A stretch of 64,000 nt of DNA, from contig NZ_CP015225.1 in the NCBI RefSeq assembly GCF_001623525.1, positions 3,410,001-3,474,000 of the forward strand. Direction: 5' to 3'. Source of the stretch: Pseudomonas fluorescens (lineage in GTDB: Bacteria > Pseudomonadota > Gammaproteobacteria > Pseudomonadales > Pseudomonadaceae). The position numbers were made by a program, and so were the translations under genes. This document shows, in pieces, positions 35,509 to 44,472 of the stretch (the first letter of the stretch is position 1; each line of letters begins with the position of its first letter). The notes under the pieces are model-generated. The model saw only the letters and a program-made list of their open reading frames with translations, was not told the origin of the DNA and did no database searches.

Positions 35509-36777
35509 ATGCAAACGCTCTTGTCTCAGAAATTCACTGCTTATATCGGAATTGATTGGGCCGATACCAAACATGACGTCTGCTTGCAGGTTGCTGGGCA
35601 AGCCCAGCGGTGCTTCTCGGTCATCCGACACAACCCCGAAGCTATTGATCAATGGGCTCATGCGCTGTATCAGCGTTATGGCGGTCCTATCGCCATTGCC
35701 GTGGAGTTAGACAAAGGACCGTTGATAGCGGCCCTGCAAAAATATGATTTTTTTTGTTTGTTCCCAATCAACCCCGCCACCTTAGCCAAGCAGCGTAAGG
35801 CCTTTGTTCCCAGCGGTGCGAAGGACGATCCGAGCGATGCCCAGTGGGCACTTGAGCTATTGCTCAAGCATCCCGACAGATTTCCCCTGCAGGAGAAACA
35901 AAGTCCTGCCATACGCTCTCTGGCTAGCTTGACTGAACATCGGAGAACCTTGGTTGATGAGCGGGTAAGAACCAGTAATCGGTTGGTTTGCATGCTCAAG
36001 CAGTACTATCCGTTGGCGCTGGAGTTGTTCCACGACCATGACACACAGGTGTTTTGTGATTTCCTGGAGCGCTGGTCGACGTTGGAAACACTTAAACGTG
36101 CTCGGCCTACAAGCGTTTTGAAGTTTCTTAACGCGCACAATGTTCGCCATGCAGAACTCAATCAGCAGCGCCTGGCCTTGATCCTCAAGGCCACGCCGCT
36201 GACAGAGGATCCGGGGATTGTTACCCCTTCAGCGCTGTATGTGCGGACCCTGGCATCGCAACTGAGTGGGATGCTGGTGGCGATCAAGCAGTTTGATGCG
36301 GCGATCGAAGAAACGGCCAATACCCTGGCCGATTACAGCCTCTTCAAATCCTTGCCTGGAGCCGGGCAACAGCTTGCACCACGGCTAATGGTAGCTTTTG
36401 GTGAGCAACGTGATCGCTTCAAGGATGCTGGTGCTATGCAGCGATATGCCGGGATCGCTCCGGTTACCGAGCGCAGTGGCAAGAAGAAAATCGTTCGCTG
36501 GCGCTATCAATGTTCAACCTTTTTGCGCCAGACATTTGTCGAGTGGGCTGCCCACAGCATCAATCAATCGGTATGGGCAGGGGCGTACTATCGCCAGCAG
36601 AAGGCCAAAGGCTGCTCTCATCAAGCAGCCCTGAGGGCACTGGCTTTTAAATGGATCAGGATCGTTTATCGGTGCTGGAATGCTGGATCCCAGTATGACG
36701 AGAGCGTCTATTTACAAGCCTTGGCCCGCCACGACTCGCCTTTGATAAGAGCACCGGAGGCAACGAAAGCATGTTGA
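35509..36777 (+). CDS. IS110-family transposase
   Basis: A 422-residue DEDD recombinase, longer than and clearly different from the one in element 1. The N-terminal RuvC-like domain starts YIGIDWADTKHDV (Asp at about 15), has the acidic AVELDKGPL segment near 66, and GAKDDPSDAQWALE near 105-110 in place of KTDALDAR. The C-terminal Tnp_IS116 domain includes FKSLPGAGQQLAPRLMVAFG and the catalytic serine region VTERSGKKKIVRWRYQC. It is intact. Start ATG 35509 has a ggaggtgtgca site. The stop lies 20 bases from the element's right end. Confidence 0.94.
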   Translation: MQTLLSQKFTAYIGIDWADTKHDVCLQVAGQAQRCFSVIRHNPEAIDQWAHALYQRYGGPIAIAVELDKGPLIAALQKYDFFCLFPINPATLAKQRKAFVPSGAKDDPSDAQWALELLLKHPDRFPLQEKQSPAIRSLASLTEHRRTLVDERVRTSNRLVCMLKQYYPLALELFHDHDTQVFCDFLERWSTLETLKRARPTSVLKFLNAHNVRHAELNQQRLALILKATPLTEDPGIVTPSALYVRTLASQLSGMLVAIKQFDAAIEETANTLADYSLFKSLPGAGQQLAPRLMVAFGEQRDRFKDAGAMQRYAGIAPVTERSGKKKIVRWRYQCSTFLRQTFVEWAAHSINQSVWAGAYYRQQKAKGCSHQAALRALAFKWIRIVYRCWNAGSQYDESVYLQALARHDSPLIRAPEATKAC

Positions 36778-36797
36778 CGGAAGAGCTCAGGGCGTGA

Positions 36798-36883
36798 AGC
36801 AGTCCCCTGCATGTCTACAGGCAGACCGCATCAGCCGGTTTACGACTGCTGCGCAGCCGAGCGGGAGCAAGCTCCCTCGCCAC
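36798..36883 (-). repeat. Right part of the family-B REPIN split by IS110 element 2
   Basis: Contains the rest of the first arm (agcagtcccc), the variable centre and the inverted arm ending ctccctcgccac. The centre (accggctgatgcggt on the other strand) resembles that of the REPIN at 61363. Confidence 0.85.
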
Positions 36884-36963
36884 GGGTCCAGTCCATCCCC
36901 CACTAAACCCGATAGAACTTCCCCCCCTCGCCTGCGCCTCTACCTGACAAGCCCATCGCTCCG

Positions 36964-38004
36964 GTGACCGCATGGATCTTGTCATTGCCCGCCCCGAAGG
37001 CTTGTACTGCCCGCCCGGGGGATTTCTACATCGACCCGTGGCGGGCGGTGGAACGCTCGGTCATCACCCACGCCCACGGCGACCATGCCCGCAGTGGCAA
37101 CCAACGCTACCTGGCAGCGACACCCGGCGAAGGCATCCTGCGATCACGCCTGGGCCAGGACATCAACCTGCAAACGCTGCCCTACGGCGAACGCCTGTCG
37201 CACCACGGCGTGACCTTGAGCTTTCACCCCGCCGGCCATGTGCTGGGCTCGGCCCAAGTACGGCTGGAGTATCAAGGCGAGGTCTGGGTGGCGTCGGGGG
37301 ATTACAAAGTCGAGCCTGACGGCACCTGCACCCCATTCGAGCCGGTGAAATGCCATACCTTCATCACGGAATCCACCTTCGGCCTGCCGATCTACCGTTG
37401 GCAGCCCCAGGCGCAGATTTTCGACGAGATCAACCAGTGGTGGCACGGGAACATCGCCGCCGGCCGGGCCAGCGTGTTGTTCTGCTATGCCTTCGGCAAG
37501 GCCCAGCGGATTCTCCACGGCATCGATGAAAGCCTCGGCCCGATCCTGGCCCATGGGGCGGTGGAACCGCTGAACCGGGTCTACCGCGAGGCCGGAGTTC
37601 ATCTCCCGCCAACGATCTACGCCGGCGATATCAAGAAGAACGACCCGATCATGGGCCAGGCGCTGGTCATCGCCCCGCCCTCTGCCGGAGGCAGCAGCTG
37701 GATGCGCCGCTTTGGCGACTACAGCGACGCCTTCGCCAGCGGCTGGATGCGCCTGCGCGGTACGCGTCGGCGGCGTGGCGTGGACCGGGGTTTTGTGCTG
37801 TCCGACCACGCCGACTGGCCTGGCCTGCTCTGGGCCATCGAACAGACCGGCGCCGAACGGGTGATGGTCACGCACGGTTCGGTAAGCGTGCTGGTGCGCC
37901 ATCTCTGCGAGCAAGGCCTCGACGCCCAAGCGTTCAGCACCGAATACGGTGACGATGAAGAAGACCTCGCCATGGCCACCAACAGCGCAGAGGAGGCGCC
38001 ATGA
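36964..38004 (+). CDS. Ligase-associated DNA damage response exonuclease; N-terminus apparently frameshifted
   Basis: A 346-codon frame for a metallo-beta-lactamase/beta-CASP nuclease (YSH1-like) that goes with ATP-dependent ligase, Lhr-like helicase and PdeM. The metal-binding HAHGDHAR, the second-half ITESTFGLPIYRW, FCYAFGKAQR and LSDHADW are present. The expected N-terminus MDLVIARPEGLYCPPG is found at 36972-37019 in another frame; the run of five G at 37017-37021 has one base too many, and removing it would join this to DFYIDPWR. Read without correction, translation would start at GTG 36964 with 17 unrelated residues. It overlaps the ligase gene by four bases. Confidence 0.8.
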   Translation: MTAWILSLPAPKACTARPGDFYIDPWRAVERSVITHAHGDHARSGNQRYLAATPGEGILRSRLGQDINLQTLPYGERLSHHGVTLSFHPAGHVLGSAQVRLEYQGEVWVASGDYKVEPDGTCTPFEPVKCHTFITESTFGLPIYRWQPQAQIFDEINQWWHGNIAAGRASVLFCYAFGKAQRILHGIDESLGPILAHGAVEPLNRVYREAGVHLPPTIYAGDIKKNDPIMGQALVIAPPSAGGSSWMRRFGDYSDAFASGWMRLRGTRRRRGVDRGFVLSDHADWPGLLWAIEQTGAERVMVTHGSVSVLVRHLCEQGLDAQAFSTEYGDDEEDLAMATNSAEEAP

Positions 38005-39689
38005 AAGCCTTCGCCGAGTTGTACGCCGAACTGGACGCCACCACCTCCAGCAATGCCAAGCTCGCCGCCATGCAGGACTATTTCAGCAAAGCCCCACCCC
38101 AGGACGCGGCGTGGGCCGTGTATTTCCTTTCCGGCGGGCGCCCACGGCAACTGGTGCCGGTAAAAATCCTGCGGGAGTTGGCGGTCCAGGTATCCGGGTT
38201 GTCGCTCTGGCTATTCGAAGAAAGTTATCAGGCCGTGGGCGACCTGGCCGAAACCATTTCGCTGGTATTACCCGAATCGCCCCACAGCTCCGATGAAGGC
38301 CTGGCGCTGTGGATAGAAGAGAAGCTGCTGCCGTTGCGCGGTGAGTCGCCCGGCGTCCTGGCAGAACGGCTTCCGGCGCTCTGGGCGCAGCTCGACCGAC
38401 CGAGCCTGATGCTGTGCATCAAACTCATCACCGGCAGTTTCCGCGTCGGCGTGTCCAAACTGCTGGTAACCCGGGCCCTGGCCGGAATGGTCAACCTGGA
38501 CAGCAAACGGGTGGCCCAGCGCCTGGTGGGCTACACCGACCTGTCCCATCGGCCGACGGCGGCCAGTTACCTCAAGCTGATCGCGGCCGAATCCGACGAT
38601 GAACATGCCCAGCGCGGCGGCCAGCCTTATCCGTTTTTCCTGGCCCATGCGCTGTCTGCACCCGTGGAGCAATTCGACACGCTGCTGGGGCCCGCCAGCG
38701 ACTGGCAGGTGGAATGGAAATGGGATGGGATCCGCGCCCAGGTGATCAAGCGCGACGGCCATTTGTGGGTCTGGTCGCGAGGCGAGGACTTGGTCACTGA
38801 GCGATTTCCGGAACTGCATTCACTGGCCCAGGCGCTGCCCGACGGCACGGTGATCGACGGTGAAATTGTGGTCTGGAAAGCCCCCCAGTCGGTTACCGAA
38901 GACGCCTTCGACCCGGACGCACCGTTGCAGCCTGCGGTGCAACCCTTCGTTCTGCTGCAACAGCGCATCGGTCGCAAGACCCTTGGCAAGAAAATCCTCG
39001 ACGATGCCCCGGTGGTGGTGATGGCCTACGACCTGCTGGAATGGCAAGGCGAGGACTGGCGCAGCCGTCCCCAGGCCGAGCGCCGCGAACAGGTGGAGGC
39101 GCTGATCGCCCGTGTTCGCAGTCCGGTGTTGTTGCCGTCGCCAACGGTCACCGGCCAGGACTGGTTCGACCTCGCCCGGCAACGCGAAGGGTCTCGCCGC
39201 CTCGGTGTCGAAGGCATGATGCTCAAGGCCCGCAACGCGCTGTACGGCGTCGGTCGCACCAAGGACATGGGCGTGTGGTGGAAATGGAAGGTCGACCCCT
39301 TCAGCGTCGACGCGGTGCTGATCTATGCCCAACGCGGCCATGGCCGGCGCGCCAGCCTGTACAGCGACTACACCTTCGCCGTATGGGATAACCCGCCGGA
39401 CAGTCGCGAGCGCACACTGGTGCCATTTGCCAAGGCTTATTCAGGGCTGACCGATGCAGAAATGCGCCAGGTCGACAACATCGTGCGCAAGACCACCGTG
39501 GAGAAGTTCGGCCCGGTGAGCAGCGTCACGCCCACCCTGGTGTTCGAACTGGGTTTCGAAGGCATCGCCCTGTCCAATCGCCACAAGAGTGGGATCGCGG
39601 TGCGCTTTCCACGGATGTTGCGTTGGCGCCAGGATAAAACCGTCGAAGAGGCAGATACCTTGGCAACGCTTCAGGACCTGCTGAAATAG
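38001..39689 (+). CDS. ATP-dependent DNA ligase (ligase-associated repair cluster)
   Basis: A 562-residue ATP-dependent DNA ligase. The N-terminal DNA-binding domain covers residues 1-200. The adenylation motif is KWDG with the AMP-accepting Lys240 in EWKWDGIRAQ, followed by IDGEIVVW (motif III), EGMMLKARNALYGVGR (motif IV) and WWKWKVDPFSVDAVLIYAQ (motif V). It belongs to the type that accompanies the ligase-associated exonuclease, helicase and PdeM and differs from the essential NAD-dependent LigA. Coupled to the exonuclease by an ATGA overlap. The partner genes continue 4.8 kb away, beyond the aot operon. Confidence 0.92.
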   Translation: MKAFAELYAELDATTSSNAKLAAMQDYFSKAPPQDAAWAVYFLSGGRPRQLVPVKILRELAVQVSGLSLWLFEESYQAVGDLAETISLVLPESPHSSDEGLALWIEEKLLPLRGESPGVLAERLPALWAQLDRPSLMLCIKLITGSFRVGVSKLLVTRALAGMVNLDSKRVAQRLVGYTDLSHRPTAASYLKLIAAESDDEHAQRGGQPYPFFLAHALSAPVEQFDTLLGPASDWQVEWKWDGIRAQVIKRDGHLWVWSRGEDLVTERFPELHSLAQALPDGTVIDGEIVVWKAPQSVTEDAFDPDAPLQPAVQPFVLLQQRIGRKTLGKKILDDAPVVVMAYDLLEWQGEDWRSRPQAERREQVEALIARVRSPVLLPSPTVTGQDWFDLARQREGSRRLGVEGMMLKARNALYGVGRTKDMGVWWKWKVDPFSVDAVLIYAQRGHGRRASLYSDYTFAVWDNPPDSRERTLVPFAKAYSGLTDAEMRQVDNIVRKTTVEKFGPVSSVTPTLVFELGFEGIALSNRHKSGIAVRFPRMLRWRQDKTVEEADTLATLQDLLK

Positions 39690-40051
39690 CCCCCTCTGCA
39701 TGTCCGGGGTCGTCAAGTTTGCACAAGCACATGTGGCGAGGGAGCTTGCTCCCGCTGGGCTGCGAAGCGGCCCCCCTGGTTCTGACTGACACACCGCAGG
39801 GGGCCGCTTCGCGCCCCAGCGGGAGCAAGCTCCCTCGCCACCGAAGAGCGCTCCATCCCGGTGCACTTTTTGATGTACGCTCATCCCCGCGCACCATCGC
39901 ATTCCATCACCTGTCGCCGAAGCTTTTTAAAACACTTGTTCGGCACTCTGGTTCGGAAATTGCTACCTTTATGCCGTCATACCGTTCTCGCCTTCACCGG
40001 TAACAATACTTACGCGCCACAAGCGCTCATATTGGTTTTAGGGATTGAATA
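39690..40051. other. Gap with family-B REPIN (39733-39841) and aotJ promoter region
   Basis: This 362-bp stretch has no gene. A complete family-B REPIN occupies 39733-39841. The rest, AT-richer, leads to aotJ and should hold its promoter; no ArgR-type operator could be assigned with confidence by eye. Confidence 0.7.
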
Positions 40052-40834
40052 ATGAAAAAAGCACTGCTGACCCTTTCTGCACTGGCGTTGTGCATGGCTG
40101 CTGGCGTCGCCACGGCCAAGGAATACAAGGAACTGCGTTTTGGTGTCGACCCTTCCTACGCCCCGTTTGAGTCCAAAGCCGCCGACGGCAGCCTGGTTGG
40201 TTTCGACATCGATCTGGGCAACGCGATCTGCGCAGAGCTGAAGGTCAAATGCAAATGGGTCGAAAGCGATTTCGACGGCATGATCCCGGGCCTCAAGGCT
40301 AATAAATTCGATGGCGTGATCTCCTCCATGACCGTTACCCCGGCCCGCGAAAAAGCCATCGACTTTTCCAGCGAGCTGTTCTCCGGCCCAACGGCCTATG
40401 TCTTCAAGAAAGGCTCGGGCCTGAGCGAAGACGTTGCCTCGCTCAAAGGCAAGACCGTCGGCTACGAGCAAGGCACCATCCAGGAAGCCTACGCCAAGGC
40501 CGTGCTGGACAAGGCCGGCGTCAAGACCCAGGCCTACCAGAACCAGGACCAGGTCTACGCCGACCTGACCTCGGGTCGCCTCGACGCGGCGATCCAGGAC
40601 ATGCTCCAGGCCGAGCTGGGCTTCCTGAAGTCGCCAAAAGGCGAAGGTTATGAAGTCAGCAAGCCAGTGGATAGCGAATTGCTGCCCTCCAAGACCGCGA
40701 TTGGTATCAGGAAAGGTAACAGTGAGCTGAAGGCACTTTTGAATAAAGGTATCAAAGCGTTACACGATGACGGCAAATACGCCGAGATCCAGAAAAAACA
40801 CTTTGGCGATCTGAATCTGTACAGCGGCAAATAA
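40052..40834 (+). CDS. aotJ: Arginine/ornithine ABC transporter, periplasmic binding protein
   Basis: A 260-residue family 3 solute-binding protein. The signal peptide is MKKALLTLSALALCMAAGVATA, with cleavage after about 22. The mature part, KEYKELRFGVDPSYAPFES, GFDIDLGNAICAEL and VTPAREKAIDFSSELFSGP, is typical of Arg/Orn/His/Lys binding proteins (AotJ, HisJ). Start 40052 lies after a weak site (ggattgaata). A terminator-like hairpin follows directly, before aotQ. Pseudomonas genomes often carry more than one such set, so this may be a paralogue of the main aotJ. Confidence 0.88.
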   Translation: MKKALLTLSALALCMAAGVATAKEYKELRFGVDPSYAPFESKAADGSLVGFDIDLGNAICAELKVKCKWVESDFDGMIPGLKANKFDGVISSMTVTPAREKAIDFSSELFSGPTAYVFKKGSGLSEDVASLKGKTVGYEQGTIQEAYAKAVLDKAGVKTQAYQNQDQVYADLTSGRLDAAIQDMLQAELGFLKSPKGEGYEVSKPVDSELLPSKTAIGIRKGNSELKALLNKGIKALHDDGKYAEIQKKHFGDLNLYSGK

Positions 40835-40840
40835 TGCGCT

Positions 40841-40870
40841 GCGCCCATCCGGTCTCGGATGGGCGCTTTT
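40841..40870 (+). terminator. Hairpin with T-run between aotJ and aotQ
   Basis: gcgcccatccg and cggatgggcgc form a strong stem around a short loop, with tttt after it (40867-40870). As aotQ follows 23 bases later, it probably acts as a partial terminator that keeps the binding protein in excess. Confidence 0.8.
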
Positions 40871-40892
40871 CTCCTGCCAAAGGCTTTCTTCC

Positions 40893-41621
40893 ATGTTCGA
40901 ACAACTCCTACAAAATCTGGGGCTCTCCGCCTTCAGCCTGCAGGGCTTTGGCCCGCTGCTGATGCAAGGCACCTGGATGACCATCAAGCTATCGGCCCTA
41001 TCTTTGTTGTTGAGCGTCTTGCTCGGCCTGCTGGGCGCCAGTGCCAAGCTGTCCAGCGTCAAACTGCTGCGAATTCCTGCCCAGCTCTACACCACGCTGA
41101 TCCGCGGCGTGCCGGACCTGGTGCTGATGCTGCTGATCTTCTACAGCCTGCAAACCTGGCTGACCTCGCTTACCGACTTCATGGAATGGGAATACATCGA
41201 GATCGACCCATTCGGCGCCGGGGTGATCACCCTGGGCTTCATCTATGGCGCGTACTTCACCGAAACCTTTCGCGGTGCGATCCTCTCGGTCCCCCGAGGC
41301 CAGGTCGAAGCCGCCACCGCGTATGGCCTCAAGCGTGGCCAGCGCTTTCGCTTCGTGGTGTTTCCACAAATGATGCGCTTTGCCCTGCCGGGTATCGGCA
41401 ACAACTGGATGGTGATGCTCAAGGCCACCGCGCTGGTGTCGATCATCGGCCTGGCCGACCTGGTCAAGGCGGCCCAGGATGCAGGCAAGAGCACCTACCA
41501 GCTGTTTTACTTCCTGGTACTGGCGGCACTGATCTACCTGCTGATCACCAGCGCGTCCAACTTCATCCTGCGCTGGCTTGAACGCCGCTACGCCGCTGGA
41601 GCCCGGGAGGCGGTGCGATGA
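40893..41621 (+). CDS. aotQ: Arginine/ornithine ABC transporter permease AotQ
   Basis: A 242-residue polar amino acid permease (HisQ/ArtQ type) with five to six helices and the MetI-like coupling loop VEAATAYGLKRGQRFRFVVFPQMMRFALPG (near 135-165, EAA motif). It makes a heterodimer with AotM. Start ATG 40893 after gctttcttcc is weakly supported; the stop overlaps aotM by four bases. Confidence 0.9.
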   Translation: MFEQLLQNLGLSAFSLQGFGPLLMQGTWMTIKLSALSLLLSVLLGLLGASAKLSSVKLLRIPAQLYTTLIRGVPDLVLMLLIFYSLQTWLTSLTDFMEWEYIEIDPFGAGVITLGFIYGAYFTETFRGAILSVPRGQVEAATAYGLKRGQRFRFVVFPQMMRFALPGIGNNWMVMLKATALVSIIGLADLVKAAQDAGKSTYQLFYFLVLAALIYLLITSASNFILRWLERRYAAGAREAVR

Positions 41622-42328
41622 TCGAACTTCTGCAAGAATACTGGCGGCCATTCCTTTACAGCGATGGTGTCAACGTCACGGGCCTGGCCATGACCCTGTG
41701 GCTGCTCAGCGCCTCGCTGCTGATCGGTTTCCTGGTGTCGATCCCGCTGTCCATCGCCCGGGTTTCACCCAAGTTCTACGTCCGCTGGCCGGTGCAGTTC
41801 TACACCTACCTGTTCCGTGGCACACCGCTCTATATCCAACTGCTGATCTGCTATACCGGCATCTACAGCATCGCGGCGGTGCGCGCCCAGCCGCTGCTCG
41901 ACAGTTTCTTTCGCGATGCGATGAACTGCACGATCCTGGCCTTCGCCTTGAACACCTGCGCCTACACCACGGAAATTTTCGCCGGGGCGATTCGCAGCAT
42001 GAACCATGGCGAAGTGGAAGCGGCCAAGGCCTACGGCCTGACCGGTTGGAGGCTGTACACCTACGTGATCATGCCGTCGGCGCTGCGCCGCTCGCTACCG
42101 TACTACAGCAACGAAGTCATCTTGATGCTGCACTCGACGACCGTGGCGTTCACCGCTACCGTTCCAGACGTGCTGAAAGTCGCCCGGGATGCCAACTCGG
42201 CGACGTTCCTGACGTTCCAGTCGTTCGGGATCGCCGCGTTGATCTACCTGACCGTAACCTTTGCGCTGGTGGGCCTCTTCCGCCTCGCCGAACGCCGCTG
42301 GCTGGCCTTCCTCGGGCCGACCCACTAG
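41618..42328 (+). CDS. aotM: Arginine/ornithine ABC transporter permease AotM
   Basis: A 236-residue permease of the HisM/ArtM type and partner of AotQ. The EAA loop is GEVEAAKAYGLTGWRLYTYVIMPSALRRSLP (about 128-158, read in two parts). Its C-terminus ends RLAERRWLAFLGPTH. The start overlaps the aotQ stop. The aotO gene begins 27 bases downstream. Confidence 0.92.
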   Translation: MIELLQEYWRPFLYSDGVNVTGLAMTLWLLSASLLIGFLVSIPLSIARVSPKFYVRWPVQFYTYLFRGTPLYIQLLICYTGIYSIAAVRAQPLLDSFFRDAMNCTILAFALNTCAYTTEIFAGAIRSMNHGEVEAAKAYGLTGWRLYTYVIMPSALRRSLPYYSNEVILMLHSTTVAFTATVPDVLKVARDANSATFLTFQSFGIAALIYLTVTFALVGLFRLAERRWLAFLGPTH

Positions 42329-42355
42329 GGCTTTTGTTCCAGGACACACACGCAC

Positions 42356-43474
42356 ATGCGCCACCAGATCCATGACCTGCTGGCCCCGGTACCGGGGACC
42401 GCACGCAAGATCCACAGCTTCCACTTCGGCCCGGAAAAAGCCGTCGGCAAAATCTATATCCAGTCGTCCCTGCACGCCGATGAACTGCCAGGCATGCTGG
42501 TCGCCTGGCACCTCAAGCAGCGCCTGGCCGAACTCGAAGCATCGGGCCACCTGCGCCACGAGATCGTGCTGGTGCCGGTCGCCAACCCCATCGGCCTCGA
42601 ACAAGTGCTGATGGACGTGCCCCTGGGCCGCTACGAAACCGAGAGCGGGCAGAACTTCAACCGCCGCTTCGTCGACCTGAGCGAAGAGATCGGCAACGAA
42701 ATCCAGGACCTGCTCACCGACGATCCGCAGCACAACCTGATGCTGATCCGCACCCGACTGCGCGACGCCCTCGCCCGGCAGACCCCAGGCACGCAATTGC
42801 AATCCCTGCGCCTGGCCCTGCAACGGCTGGCCTGCGACGCCGACATGGTGCTGGACCTGCATTGCGACTTCGAAGCCGTGGCCCACCTCTACACCACACC
42901 CGAAGCCTGGCCACAGGTCGAACCGCTGGCCCGCTACATCGGCGCCGAAGCCTGCCTGCTGGCGACCGATTCGGGCGGCCAGTCGTTCGATGAATGCTTC
43001 ACCCTGCTCTGGTGGCAACTCAAGGAACGCTTCGGCGAACGCTTCGAGATTCCCCTGGGCAGTTTTTCGGTCACCGTGGAGTTGCGTGGCCAGGGTGACG
43101 TCAACCACGGGCTGGCGAGCCTGGACTGCCAGGCCTTGATCGAATACCTGATCCGTTTCGGCGCCATCGACGGCGAACCGATGCCCATGCCCGAGTTGCC
43201 CTACCCGGCCACGCCGCTGGCCGCTGTCGAGCCGGTGGCAACGCCCGTGGGTGGGTTGCTGGTCTACAGCGCCCTGCCCGGCGAATACCTGGAGGCGGGG
43301 CAGTTGATCGCGGAAGTCATCGATCCGGTCAACGACACCGTCACCCCCGTTCATTGCCGTAACGCCGGGCTGCTGTACGCCCGTTCGCTGCGCCGCATGG
43401 CCACGGCTGGCATGGTGATCGCCCATGTCGCCGGCACCGAAGCCTATCGCAGCGGCTACCTACTTTCGCCTTGA
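42356..43474 (+). CDS. aotO: AotO, succinylglutamate desuccinylase/aspartoacylase-like zinc protein
   Basis: A 372-residue M14-type zinc hydrolase-like protein. The zinc ligands are expected in [10 protein letters not shown] (His and Glu) and [10 protein letters not shown] (His), with substrate-binding GQNFNRRF between them. The second half includes a beta-barrel-like ASTE/AspA domain with [26 protein letters not shown]. In P. aeruginosa aotO lies in the same place of the aot operon and is not required for transport. Its enzyme activity is unknown. Confidence 0.88.
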   Translation: MRHQIHDLLAPVPGTARKIHSFHFGPEKAVGKIYIQSSLHADELPGMLVAWHLKQRLAELEASGHLRHEIVLVPVANPIGLEQVLMDVPLGRYETESGQNFNRRFVDLSEEIGNEIQDLLTDDPQHNLMLIRTRLRDALARQTPGTQLQSLRLALQRLACDADMVLDLHCDFEAVAHLYTTPEAWPQVEPLARYIGAEACLLATDSGGQSFDECFTLLWWQLKERFGERFEIPLGSFSVTVELRGQGDVNHGLASLDCQALIEYLIRFGAIDGEPMPMPELPYPATPLAAVEPVATPVGGLLVYSALPGEYLEAGQLIAEVIDPVNDTVTPVHCRNAGLLYARSLRRMATAGMVIAHVAGTEAYRSGYLLSP

Positions 43475-43487
43475 GGATGCATGCTCC

Positions 43488-44252
43488 ATGTACAAACTGA
43501 CCATCGAAGGCCTGCATAAAAGCTATGGCGAACATGAAGTGCTCAAGGGCGTTTCGCTCAAGGCCAAGACCGGCGACGTCATCAGCCTCATTGGCGCCAG
43601 CGGCTCAGGCAAAAGTACCTTTTTGCGCTGCATCAACTTCCTGGAACAACCCAACGACGGCGCCATGAGCCTGGACGGCCAGCCGATCCAGATGATCAAG
43701 GACCGCCACGGCATGCACGTGGCCGACGCCGACGAACTGCAACGTATCCGCACGCGCCTGGCCATGGTGTTCCAACACTTCAACCTGTGGAGCCACATGA
43801 CCGTGCTGGAAAACATCACCATGGCGCCGCGCCGGGTGTTGGGCGTGAGCAAGCAGGAAGCCGACGACCGTGCGCGTCGTTATCTCGACAAGGTCGGCCT
43901 GCCGGCGCGGGTTGCCGAGCAGTACCCGGCTTTCCTCTCCGGCGGCCAGCAACAGCGCGTGGCCATTGCCCGTGCCCTGGCGATGGAACCGGAGGTGATG
44001 CTGTTCGACGAACCCACTTCGGCCCTGGACCCGGAGCTGGTGGGTGAAGTGCTGAAGGTGATCCAGGGCCTGGCCGAAGAGGGCCGGACCATGATCATGG
44101 TGACCCACGAAATGAGCTTCGCCCGCAAGGTCTCGAACCAGGTGCTGTTCCTGCACCAGGGCCTGGTGGAAGAAGAAGGCAGGCCGGAAGACGTACTGGG
44201 CAATCCCACCAGCGAACGGCTCAAGCAGTTTCTCAGTGGCAACCTGAAATAA
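43488..44252 (+). CDS. aotP: Arginine/ornithine ABC transporter ATPase AotP
   Basis: A 254-residue ABC ATPase of the HisP type. It has Walker [10 protein letters not shown] (about 37-45), signature [19 protein letters not shown], Walker [15 protein letters not shown] and the switch His in [10 protein letters not shown]. It powers Aot[11 protein letters not shown] at 43488 is the conserved start, 13 bases after aotO. In P. aeruginosa argR follows aotP; here a REPIN follows and argR is absent from the window. Confidence 0.93.
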   Translation: MYKLTIEGLHKSYGEHEVLKGVSLKAKTGDVISLIGASGSGKSTFLRCINFLEQPNDGAMSLDGQPIQMIKDRHGMHVADADELQRIRTRLAMVFQHFNLWSHMTVLENITMAPRRVLGVSKQEADDRARRYLDKVGLPARVAEQYPAFLSGGQQQRVAIARALAMEPEVMLFDEPTSALDPELVGEVLKVIQGLAEEGRTMIMVTHEMSFARKVSNQVLFLHQGLVEEEGRPEDVLGNPTSERLKQFLSGNLK

Positions 44253-44269
44253 ACTCCCTGGCAAGCCCC

Positions 44270-44377
44270 GTGGCGAGGGAGCTTGCTCCCGCTGGGGCGC
44301 GAAGCGGCCCCCTGCGGTGTGTCAGCCAGAACCAGAGGGCCGCTTCGCAGCCCAGCGGGAGCAAGCTCCCTCGCCAC
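44270..44377. repeat. REPIN, family B
   Basis: Complete family-B REPIN between aotP and the helicase gene, edges gtggcgaggg and ccctcgccac. Confidence 0.9.
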
Positions 44378-44472
44378 AAGAGCCTTCCGGCCAGACGATC
44401 CCCTTGGGCATAAAACCTTTCACCTCCCACCGTGGTCACTGAAGAAGGACTTTCAGGGCGCACGCGGCAGGC

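Larger units (their letters stand above)
35250..36797 (+). mobile_element. IS110-family insertion sequence 2, inserted in a family-B REPIN
   Basis: Joining the left flank (...gggctgcga, to 35249) to the right flank (agcagtcccctgc, from 36798) restores the REPIN arm gggctgcgaagcagtc, whose partner arm (gactgctgcgcagccgagcggg) is still present at 36843-36864. The dinucleotide GA occurs at both borders (35248-35249 and 36796-36797). Length is about 1548 bp. There is a 259-bp non-coding leader and one transposase; no terminal inverted repeats are apparent. Confidence 0.92.

Noticed and set aside
40841..40870. Riboswitch between aotJ and aotQ
   Set aside because: Only one simple terminator hairpin is visible; no alternative pairing or conserved aptamer could be drawn.
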